Source: Phycisphaerales bacterium
Lineage (GTDB): Bacteria; Planctomycetota; Phycisphaerae; Phycisphaerales; UBA1924
Length of the DNA: 6,257 bases
Direction of reading: 5' to 3'
Assembly: GCA_025453375.1 (NCBI GenBank)
Contig: JALOQT010000062.1
Coordinates: forward strand, 1 to 6,257
The notes beneath the pieces are model-generated. The model worked only from the letters and a program-made list of their open reading frames with translations. It was not told the DNA's origin and made no database searches. The translations under genes and the position numbers were made by a program. This document shows, one piece after another, positions 1-5,680 of the stretch. Positions within the stretch are counted from its first letter, which is position 1. Each line of letters begins with the position of its first letter.

Positions 1-1273
1 CCGGCAGGAACGCCCACGCCCGCACATCCGCACGCTCGGTCGTCGCAATCGCCGCCAGTGCGATGATCGTGCTCAACAGCGCCTCGTCATTGCTGCGGCT
101 CCGTGGCGAGCCGGGCCGCTCCTGGCCACGCCGAATCCCCTGCGTCACGGCATAGCTCGCCACGCTCTTCGCCGCCGCACGGATGAACGTGCGTGCATAG
201 ATCAGCGGCATCTGCCGGGCGTGATTCTCTTCCGCCACCTTGCCGAGATTCTCGACAAAGCTCAGCGTCACCTGCTGCGCGCCCGAAGCGCTGCCCGCGC
301 CCGTCGGCGTCAGCGTCACTCGCACGCGATCCGCCCGCGAGCGGCTCGTCTGCAGCACAGGCAACTCGAAATACACCGGCACATCCCCCAGTGGCAGAGG
401 CCCAAATCGCTGCGGCACCTTCACCGGCCCACGACCAGTCAAGCCGACGAGCAGCACATTGACATCCTCACGCCGCACCTGCCCAAGGCTCGCAAACGCC
501 TCAGCCCGCACCGGCCCGATCAGTTCCGGCTGCTTGGTGATCGCCTCCGTCAGCCGGCGCGCGGCCAGCGCCTGCGCGTCCTGCTCGCCGAGTTGCATGA
601 ACGTCACCGCCGCCAGGTACGTCCCTAGTGGTGAGTCGATGAACTGCCCCGCCGTCGTCGCATCGCGCAGGCCGATCGCCTGCGAAGGTGCCGCGGGCAG
701 ATCAGCCTTGCCACGCCGCTCGGTTGTCTCGCGTTTGGCCTCATCACTGGCGCTGCGAAACCGATCGCGCAGCCACGACGTCTTGCCGATGATCCGCCGC
801 GCCTCGACCGATGCGCCACCATCGACGCGTCCTTGGCGCAACTGCGCCAGGATCTTCATCACGTTGGTGTACACGTCTTCGTACGGCTCGCCGACATATG
901 TCGCCGCCGCGTCGTTGAGCAGCCACTGGGCGATCGTGTCGGCGGCTGACGCTTCGCGCTGGCGATCCATCCGCGCCTCGGCGCGTTCCAGCTCACTGAT
1001 CGCCTCGTCATATCGCCCGAGATACAACAGCAGTGCCCCGCGATCCAGTTCCAGCAGCAACTGGTCCGTCTCGTCATAGAGCTGGCGCACGCGCGGGTCG
1101 TCCAGCGTGCTCAGCGCCGACTCAAACCGACCCTCAGCCGCAAACTGGTTCATCAACCCGCGATGCTGCTGAAACTGGCACCCGCCGGCGAAAATGCACA
1201 ACATCAGCGCGCAGATGCACGCCACTACGCCCCGCCGCGCGTCAGTCCAGCATGTCAGTATCCATCCTCGCAT
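1..1273 (-). CDS. COG3014-like TPR lipoprotein (C-terminus beyond left edge)
   Basis: Probable outer-membrane or periplasm-facing lipoprotein; its molecular role is not known to me. The frame is open for 424 codons and leaves the window without a stop. Residues 1-32 look like a lipoprotein signal: basic residues at 13-14, a hydrophobic stretch at 16-29, then the lipobox FAGGC with Cys32 as the acylated residue. Residues 40-105 are TPR-like helices (LLLYLGRYDEAISELERAE). Residues 127-160 (YVGEPYEDVYTNVMK, then a segment ending VEARR) resemble the conserved block of COG3014 proteins. The segments around GPVKVPQRF (282-290), FELPV (302-306) and the RTFIRAAAK block (361-369) fit the same family. 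ATG codons at 1318 and 1285 are also in frame. I chose 1273 because it gives the most compact signal peptide, but none has a good ribosome-binding site. It is transcribed divergently from the MazG-like gene. The COG3014 match is from memory of family motifs. Confidence 0.8.
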   Translation of the reverse strand, partial: MRGWILTCWTDARRGVVACICALMLCIFAGGCQFQQHRGLMNQFAAEGRFESALSTLDDPRVRQLYDETDQLLLELDRGALLLYLGRYDEAISELERAEARMDRQREASAADTIAQWLLNDAAATYVGEPYEDVYTNVMKILAQLRQGRVDGGASVEARRIIGKTSWLRDRFRSASDEAKRETTERRGKADLPAAPSQAIGLRDATTAGQFIDSPLGTYLAAVTFMQLGEQDAQALAARRLTEAITKQPELIGPVRAEAFASLGQVRREDVNVLLVGLTGRGPVKVPQRFGPLPLGDVPVYFELPVLQTSRSRADRVRVTLTPTGAGSASGAQQVTLSFVENLGKVAEENHARQMPLIYARTFIRAAAKSVASYAVTQGIRRGQERPGSPRSRSNDEALLSTIIALAAIATTERADVRAWAFLP

Positions 1274-1335
1274 CGTGATGATCATCTCGCCTGCTCGCAC
1301 GCACCAGAGTACGCTCATGTGTACGGAGACACGCC
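1274..1335. promoter_or_regulatory. Divergent intergenic region with a 10-bp palindrome
   Basis: These 62 bases separate the start codons of the lipoprotein gene (minus) and the MazG-like gene (plus), so both promoters should lie here or inside the neighbouring 5' ends. A perfect 10-bp palindrome, gatgatcatc, occupies 1277-1286 and overlaps the alternative lipoprotein start at 1285. A GGAG ribosome-binding site for the MazG-like gene lies at 1325-1328, 7 bases before its ATG, inside a weak 4-bp stem (gtgt/acac). I see no convincing -35/-10 pair. The role as a promoter region is inferred from gene orientation only. Confidence 0.4.
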
Positions 1336-1683
1336 ATGTCCGATGCACCCATGACCCCGCCAAACACCAACCCCGCTGCACCAACACCCCTGACGATCGC
1401 CGCCCTGCAGCGGCTCATCCGCGATCGCTATTACGCGACGGACCACGCCCGCGGCACGCCGGCGACCTTCATGTGGTTCATCGAAGAAATCGGCGAACTC
1501 TCGACCGCCCTGGCCAACAACGCGCCGGGCAAGTCCCCCACTGCCGAGCAGCGGGCCAACCTCGACGAAGAGTTCGCCGACGTCATCGCCTGGCTCTGCA
1601 CGCTGGCGAACATCAACAACGTCGACCTGACCGTCGCGCTGGAGAAGTACACCGTCCGCGGCGTCGAGGGCGTCAAGAGTTGA
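1336..1683 (+). CDS. Single-domain MazG-type NTP pyrophosphohydrolase
   Basis: Predicted cytosolic, metal-dependent all-alpha NTP pyrophosphatase of 115 residues, which would hydrolyse (d)NTPs to the monophosphate and pyrophosphate. The family signature EExxE(12-28)ExxD is complete: E50-E51-I-G-E54, then 24 residues, then E79-F-A-D82. These acidic residues bind Mg2+ in the MazG/dUTPase superfamily. The second helix continues as VIAWLCTLANINNVDL and ends in ALEKY (101-105), as is typical. The first 18 residues are Pro/Asn/Ala-rich and probably disordered. GGAG at 1325-1328 supports the ATG at 1336; Met6 (1351) is possible. The length fits stand-alone MazG-like proteins rather than the two-domain E. 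coli MazG, so the substrate cannot be named. The tail after Tyr105 is short and lacks the cysteines I associate with some bacterial relatives. The gene is monocistronic: its upstream neighbour is divergent and its downstream neighbour convergent. Confidence 0.88.
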   Translation: MSDAPMTPPNTNPAAPTPLTIAALQRLIRDRYYATDHARGTPATFMWFIEEIGELSTALANNAPGKSPTAEQRANLDEEFADVIAWLCTLANINNVDLTVALEKYTVRGVEGVKS

Positions 1684-1701
1684 TATCGAGCGCAAGGGGT
1701 A

Positions 1702-1715
1702 GGACATTGATGTCC
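1702..1715. repeat. Short perfect dyad, ggacat-tg-atgtcc
   Basis: Two perfect 6-base arms (1702-1707 and 1710-1715) are separated by only two bases, 19 bases after the MazG-like stop codon. The loop is too short for a good RNA hairpin, so it looks more like a DNA dyad that a dimeric protein could bind, or a chance occurrence. No T-run follows. Confidence 0.35.
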
Positions 1716-1807
1716 CACACAGTGTCGTAGCAAAGTGGACATGCGCCACGATTGCGCCTGCCGCGTCCTGACGACGCCGCAGACCCGCAAGACCACCCCG
1801 CGGCCGA

Positions 1808-1837
1808 CGCGGCAGACGGGCGTTAAACGCTGCCGCG
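1808..1837. terminator. Possible bidirectional terminator hairpin between convergent genes
   Basis: Arms cgcggcag (1808-1815) and ctgccgcg (1830-1837) form a perfect 8-bp GC-rich stem. Within the loop, gcgt (1820-1823) and acgc (1827-1830) can form a second small stem that competes for base 1830. It lies between the 3' ends of the plus-strand MazG-like gene and the minus-strand ligase-like gene, 26 bases past the latter's stop, where a shared terminator would be expected. Neither strand has a proper U-tract: only ccccctttc follows on the plus strand, after a gap. It is therefore not a canonical intrinsic terminator, and stem formation without terminator function is equally possible. Confidence 0.35.
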
Positions 1838-1862
1838 ATGATGCCCCCTTTCACAGCAGCCC

Positions 1863-4271
1863 TTAGGCACCCGGTTTCGTACCGCTGCCGACCAGTCGCT
1901 CCGCCTCGCGCCGGTCGGCGTCGTTGATCGAGCGGATCAGCGGGTCGAGCCGCTGCAGCGCATCGCGCTGCAGCACCGCCTTGGCTGCCTCGATCGCGCT
2001 GGCGGAGTCACCCAGCGCGACATTCACGCGCATCAGGCGCACAGCGTGCATCGGCGCCGTCGGGTCCTGCCGCATCGCCACCGCCAGATGCGCCCGCGCC
2101 CGCAGGAGCGACGCGCGATCCAGCGGCTTCTGCGTCGAATAGATCAGGCCCAGCCACGCGTTGGCGTCGATCGGCAGCGCCTCGGCGTTGACCGGCTCAG
2201 GCAGCGTACGGCTTATGTCGATCTTGCCCGATGCCAGATCGCTGATCGCGCCGGCCTGGGGGTACTGCCCGATGAACTCGCCCCGCATCGCGGCATCGGC
2301 CAGCGCGGTGGTGGCCGCCGCGAGCGGCGCCGGCGCGCCCGAGCGGGCGGCGGTGATGAGCATCCGCGAAGACTCACGACGCGTCGGGCTGTCAGCGAAA
2401 ACGGCCATGCGCGATGCGGCCTGCACCAGCGTGACGAACTTCGGCTGCCCCTGCGCCTCTCGCGCGGCGTGCACGCTCGTGGCGGTTGCCAGCATCGCCT
2501 GCTCCCACATGCGAATCGCCATCGCCTGCCAGGCGACAAGGCCCGCCGCTGCGATGGCCAGCACTGCCAGCGACACGCGCGGCAGGGTGTCACGACCTGC
2601 AGCACTGCTGGGCGTAGCAACAGATCCCGCGGCACCGAGCAGGATCACCAGCAGCCCGACGCTGCCCGTCCACGCGAAGGACTGCTCGATCTGTCCATGG
2701 ACGAGGACGACACACGCGACGCCGAGCGCCGCCCAGCGCAGCGCCGGCGCGTGCGTCATGAACACGCGCAAGGCGGCGATGCTCAGCACACCCCAGCCCA
2801 CCATGCCGCCGAAGCGGGCGAGTAGTTCTGTCTCGGTCAATGCCGGGGCGACGAACGGCACCGCCAGCACCGTCGCGCCGACCACGCAGCCCCACACCGC
2901 CCGTGAGGCGAAGGCGGGCGTCGGGTCATCCTCATCGACGGGTGATGCATTGTCCGCATCATCGCGCACGGCGCGGCCGGCCCGCCAGCCGAAGGCCAGC
3001 AGCAGCGTACCCCAGCCCAGGCCCAGCACGCCGAGTGTTGCGCCATAGTCCAGCACGACAGAGTGCGGGCTGGCGACGTCCTCCGGCGAGAGTGGCGATT
3101 TGTAGACGACATACGCGTCCTTGAACCCCGCCGGGCCGGTGCCGAAGAACGAGGTGACGGGCGGCAGATCGCTCCCTGCCGGCTGCGGGCGGCCGAGGGT
3201 TGAATCGACCATCACGCGCGCTGCGGCGTCGAAGTACATCGCGCGGAATCGCAGCGAGAGTTCGCCGAGTTGATCGCCAACGGCCCCACGCAGCAGCACC
3301 GCGATGATCGCCATGAAGCACAGCAGCGGGACGATCCACGCCGCAGCGCGGCGCGCCAGCGCGAGGCGCTTGAAGATGATCGGCGCGATGAGGACCAGCG
3401 CAGTGCCCATGATCAGCACGGCCCAGCCGCCCTTGCCGCCGGCCATGCCGACGCCTGCGCTGCCAGCGAACACGCCACCGATCGCGGCCAAACGCGTCCA
3501 GCGTGGGAGTGCCTGTTCCTCCCCCGCACGCCAGCGGCGCCACGCCTGCACGAGGATCGCCATCCACCCGACGGCCATCGCGGCCACGGCGGTGGCGTAG
3601 ACGTTAGAAAGGCCGAACCAGCCGGTGGCCTCACTCTGGCTGATGCGCCGCTCGTAGCCGCGGGCCATGGGTGAGTCGGGCTGCCAGCCTTGGGCGGCGA
3701 AGATTTCGAGGCGTCGCTCACGAAAGGCGCGGAGCGTTTGCGGATGCTCGACAAGCACCTGCACGAGGCCTTTGAGGGCGAGCACGACGACGAAGCCGAT
3801 GCCAACGGCCAGGACGATCGGCGCGATCCAGCGGGCAGTGCGATGTTGGCTGCGGGCGGCGATGAAGACCGCCGCGCCGGCAATGATCGCGCTGAGCCAT
3901 GATGCGCCGATTCGGGCGTGATCGGTGCGATCATGGCTGAAAAGCAGGTGCATCGCCATGCTGGCGCTGCCCAGGGAGACGAGCACGAGGACGAGCCAGG
4001 CACTTCGCGCGCCATTGGCCGAGCCGCGCGAGATCAGCAGCAGCCCACCGGCGCCGAACATGCTGATGACATCCAGCCACAGGCTCCACGCAGGCGTGAG
4101 GCCGATGAGCAGTGGCGACTCGATCAGCGGGTCGGCATCCCAATATGGAAAGGGCACGGCCGGGAGGACGGCCTTGATGAACTGCGGCACGATGGCCAGC
4201 AGCAGGAGGACGAACGTGTACGCCGCGCGGCGCGGGGAGGACGCATCGTCGGTCGGCCAGTCGTGGCTCAT
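1863..4271 (-). CDS. O-antigen-ligase-like polytopic membrane protein with helical/TPR-like C-terminus
   Basis: Predicted inner-membrane protein of 802 residues resembling the Wzy_C (O-antigen ligase/polymerase) family, which transfers or polymerises lipid-linked glycans at the periplasmic face; the substrate here is unknown. About 14-15 hydrophobic segments are visible, near residues 18-38, 63-81, 91-111, 122-139, 148-172, 223-244, 260-276, 281-303, 309-328, 405-428, 459-478, 487-504, 510-526, 534-550 and 566-584. The family-like block is RFRAMYFDAA (341-350), GTGPAGF (377-383) and HSVVLDYGATLGVLGLG (403-419), within and after a long extramembrane loop (about 330-404) where ligases carry catalytic or binding residues. 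Residues 590-802 are soluble and alpha-helical; 701-770 (NAWLGLIYS, then HLAVAMRQDPTAP, then VNVALGDSASAIEAAKAVL) look TPR-like. I chose the ATG at 4271; the in-frame GTG at 4313 would translate a palindrome. No Shine-Dalgarno is seen. Probably last in an operon with rbfA. The ligase assignment is moderate: transmembrane topology is sure, enzyme activity is not. Confidence 0.75.
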   Translation of the reverse strand: MSHDWPTDDASSPRRAAYTFVLLLLAIVPQFIKAVLPAVPFPYWDADPLIESPLLIGLTPAWSLWLDVISMFGAGGLLLISRGSANGARSAWLVLVLVSLGSASMAMHLLFSHDRTDHARIGASWLSAIIAGAAVFIAARSQHRTARWIAPIVLAVGIGFVVVLALKGLVQVLVEHPQTLRAFRERRLEIFAAQGWQPDSPMARGYERRISQSEATGWFGLSNVYATAVAAMAVGWMAILVQAWRRWRAGEEQALPRWTRLAAIGGVFAGSAGVGMAGGKGGWAVLIMGTALVLIAPIIFKRLALARRAAAWIVPLLCFMAIIAVLLRGAVGDQLGELSLRFRAMYFDAAARVMVDSTLGRPQPAGSDLPPVTSFFGTGPAGFKDAYVVYKSPLSPEDVASPHSVVLDYGATLGVLGLGWGTLLLAFGWRAGRAVRDDADNASPVDEDDPTPAFASRAVWGCVVGATVLAVPFVAPALTETELLARFGGMVGWGVLSIAALRVFMTHAPALRWAALGVACVVLVHGQIEQSFAWTGSVGLLVILLGAAGSVATPSSAAGRDTLPRVSLAVLAIAAAGLVAWQAMAIRMWEQAMLATATSVHAAREAQGQPKFVTLVQAASRMAVFADSPTRRESSRMLITAARSGAPAPLAAATTALADAAMRGEFIGQYPQAGAISDLASGKIDISRTLPEPVNAEALPIDANAWLGLIYSTQKPLDRASLLRARAHLAVAMRQDPTAPMHAVRLMRVNVALGDSASAIEAAKAVLQRDALQRLDPLIRSINDADRREAERLVGSGTKPGA

Positions 4272-4289
4272 GGGCGAGGGTAGAGGGCT

Positions 4290-4310
4290 GGGCAGGTTGA
4301 AAACCTGCCC
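4290..4310. repeat. Perfect palindrome with 9-bp arms (gggcaggtt / aacctgccc)
   Basis: Arms at 4290-4298 and 4302-4310 flank a 3-base loop (gaa), making a strong hairpin on either strand. It begins 8 bases past the stop codon (4321-4319) of the endonuclease III-like gene and ends 18 bases before the ATG (4271) of the ligase-like gene. No T-run follows on the minus strand. It could be a REP-type dispersed palindrome, an mRNA 3'-end stabiliser, or a partial terminator that lowers expression of the downstream gene. I recall closely similar 'GQVFNLP'-encoding palindromes scattered in planctomycete genomes, but cannot verify this here. Confidence 0.75.
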
Positions 4311-4318
4311 CACGCGGG

Positions 4319-5050
4319 TCAGGCGTTCTTTGACGACGGTGACGGCTTGGTGCGGCGCTTGGCGCCGGCCTTGATCGTCACGGCGTCCATCGCGTCGGCG
4401 GCGCCTTGCAGCGTGGCGTAGGCGGTGCGGAGGTGATCGATATCGAGGTTCTTCTCGAAGATCGCCGCGGCGTCGTCGGCGCCGGTCTTGTCGTCGATGA
4501 AGTTTGTGGCGCGAAGCAGCGTCAGGATGCGGCCGTCGATCGGCATGACGGGGTGATGCAGCATCAGCAGGGCGGTGCGAGCGGCGACGTAGCGCGGCGT
4601 CTGGTTCAGGCTGGCCATCAGGTTGAAGGCCGTCTTGCGTGCGGCGCTGGTGGCTTCGGGGCCCTGGGCGATGAAGTCCAGCCGCAGGCGATGCTCGCGG
4701 GCGAAGAGATCGTGCAAGGCGCCTTTGACGCGCATGGCGCGTTCATCGGCGCGGGGCAGTTCGCGGCCCAGGATCTCGGCGATCTCCTCGGCGAGGCTGA
4801 CGCGCAACTCGTTGACGTCGACGACATGGCGACGGAGGCGAAGCATCGCGGCATCGCCGCGTGACGTGGCGGACTCCCAGATCAGGAACGATCGGACGAA
4901 CTCGGCCAGCAGTCGGTCGCCATGGAAGAGATCGTCATCGACGGCCAGACCGGCGACCGCGGGGACCTGCTCGGGCAGCGGCGCAGGCTCGGCGCTGGCC
5001 TTGAGGCGGGTCAGCAAGGTCGAGATGGCTTTGGCGCGATCGGCGGACAT
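4319..5050 (-). CDS. Degenerate endonuclease III-like (HhH-GPD superfamily) protein without Fe-S cluster
   Basis: A 243-residue cytosolic protein whose layout follows endonuclease III-type base-excision glycosylases. Residues 41-95 (LFHGDRLLAEF, then FLIWESATSRGDAAMLRL, then VVDVNELRVSLAEEIAEILG) resemble the N-terminal helical region with its 'D-x-NE-RV' block. Residues 99-160 continue the helices. Residues 163-185 (MLHHPVMPIDGRILTLLRATNFI) align with the strand-turn carrying the catalytic Asp of Nth (VDTH region), here Asp172. At the helix-hairpin-helix site, where Nth has LPGVGRKTA, this protein has LNQTPRYVA (148-156), so the glycines and catalytic Lys are gone. The four C-terminal cluster cysteines are absent; the tail (225-243) is Lys/Arg/Ser-rich. 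It may bind DNA without glycosylase activity. An in-frame ATG at 5176 would overlap the rbfA coding end, so I chose 5050, 34 bases after the rbfA stop. No ribosome-binding site is visible. Family assignment is by motif comparison only. Confidence 0.65.
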   Translation of the reverse strand: MSADRAKAISTLLTRLKASAEPAPLPEQVPAVAGLAVDDDLFHGDRLLAEFVRSFLIWESATSRGDAAMLRLRRHVVDVNELRVSLAEEIAEILGRELPRADERAMRVKGALHDLFAREHRLRLDFIAQGPEATSAARKTAFNLMASLNQTPRYVAARTALLMLHHPVMPIDGRILTLLRATNFIDDKTGADDAAAIFEKNLDIDHLRTAYATLQGAADAMDAVTIKAGAKRRTKPSPSSKNA

Positions 5051-5084
5051 GGGGAGCGATGCGGCTATCGTCCGTACGGCTTTC

Positions 5085-5600
5085 TTACGGCTGCGGGGGC
5101 TGGGTCGGGTTGGTGGGTTGCCCCGCGACATCGTCGGGAGGATTCTGCCGCGCCAGGGCGTCGGTGCCAAGCGCACGGATGACTGCGGCCTGATTCTTCA
5201 GTCGGCGGTCGAGGACGAAGTGAAACTGGGGCAAGGCGCGGATGCGGATGAGGTCACCAGCCTCGCGCCGGATGAAACTGGCGGCGTGCTGTACCGCGGC
5301 GACGGCCTTGCGTTCGGCCTTCTCGGGGAGGATGGAGATGTGGATCGTCGCATCGCGGCCGTCCTGGGCGAGGTCGACTTCGGTGACGGTGACCATGACG
5401 CCATCGAGGCGCGGGTCCTGCAGGCCGCGAGTGAGGATGGTTTGGATGGCGCGCTGGATCGACGAGGCGATCTTGCCATGGATCGGTGGCGGGCCGGAGG
5501 GACCGGGCTCATCGGGGCCGGCGGGGCGCTTGGCCCATGGCGATGGTGCGCCAGCGGGCTGGTCGGCGGGGTCAGGAGTTGGCTGGTCGCGGCGGGGCAT
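5085..5600 (-). CDS. rbfA: Ribosome-binding factor A
   Basis: RbfA binds the 30S subunit during late 16S rRNA maturation, near the 5' helix, and is needed for cold adaptation in E. coli. The 171-residue product carries the KH-like RbfA core at about 42-145: KIASSIQRAIQTILTRGL, then the hallmark DPRL (62-65) followed by VMVTVTEVDLAQDGRDATIHISIL (68-91), and ASFIRREAGDLIRIRALPQFHFVLD (107-131), matching the family's 'R-x-x-P-x-(I/L)-x-F-x-x-D' end. The core is flanked by unusual Pro/Gly-rich tails: residues 1-40 and 151-171, the latter ending in a TQPPQP-type sequence. An in-frame ATG at 5678 would lengthen the N-terminus by 26 residues and almost touch the divergent PAS gene, so I prefer 5600; no Shine-Dalgarno decides it. 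It is first in the minus-strand unit. No infB or truB is adjacent upstream, unlike many bacteria. Confidence 0.9.
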   Translation of the reverse strand: MPRRDQPTPDPADQPAGAPSPWAKRPAGPDEPGPSGPPPIHGKIASSIQRAIQTILTRGLQDPRLDGVMVTVTEVDLAQDGRDATIHISILPEKAERKAVAAVQHAASFIRREAGDLIRIRALPQFHFVLDRRLKNQAAVIRALGTDALARQNPPDDVAGQPTNPTQPPQP

Positions 5601-5680
5601 GGGCGGTGGTGATTCTTTCGACGGGGCGATGGTAGACCGATGGTTGATCGTTGCGGGATGCGCGGGCCGATATCGCACGC
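5601..5680. promoter_or_regulatory. Divergent intergenic region between rbfA and the PAS gene
   Basis: These 80 bases must hold or adjoin the promoters of the rbfA unit (minus) and the PAS-domain gene (plus). It is slightly less GC-rich than the flanking coding DNA in places (tggtgattctttcg; gatggttgatcgttg). The best plus-strand candidate, ttgatc at 5644-5649 with cgatat 18 bases on, is a poor match to sigma-70 consensus, so no site is called. The assignment rests on gene orientation. Confidence 0.35.

Noticed and set aside
240..1079. Long plus-strand open frame opposite the lipoprotein gene
   Set aside because: Its product is Ser/Arg/Ala-rich low-complexity sequence without recognisable motifs, while the minus strand has a signal peptide, TPR-like helices and COG3014 blocks. 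GC-rich DNA commonly gives such antisense frames.
2161..3048. Plus-strand open frame of about 295 codons inside the ligase-like gene
   Set aside because: It is antisense to clear transmembrane segments, has Ala/Ser/Pro/Arg-rich composition and shows no domain.
4272..4313. GTG start at 4313 for the ligase-like protein
   Set aside because: It would translate the perfect palindrome and add a Pro-rich leader; the ATG at 4271 immediately precedes a normal N-terminus and first membrane segment.
5051..5176. ATG at 5176 as the start of the endonuclease III-like gene
   Set aside because: It would overlap the rbfA 3' end by about 90 bases, and the extra residues are Arg/Pro-rich with no family similarity.
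4623..5612. Plus-strand open frame of about 329 codons opposite rbfA and the endonuclease III-like gene
   Set aside because: It spans two recognisable minus-strand genes and their intergenic gap, with compositionally biased product; the RbfA motifs on the other strand decide the matter.
5644..5673. Sigma-70-like promoter (ttgatc, 18-base spacer, cgatat) for the PAS gene
   Set aside because: The -10 match is poor and would imply an almost leaderless transcript; in GC-rich DNA this level of match is expected by chance.
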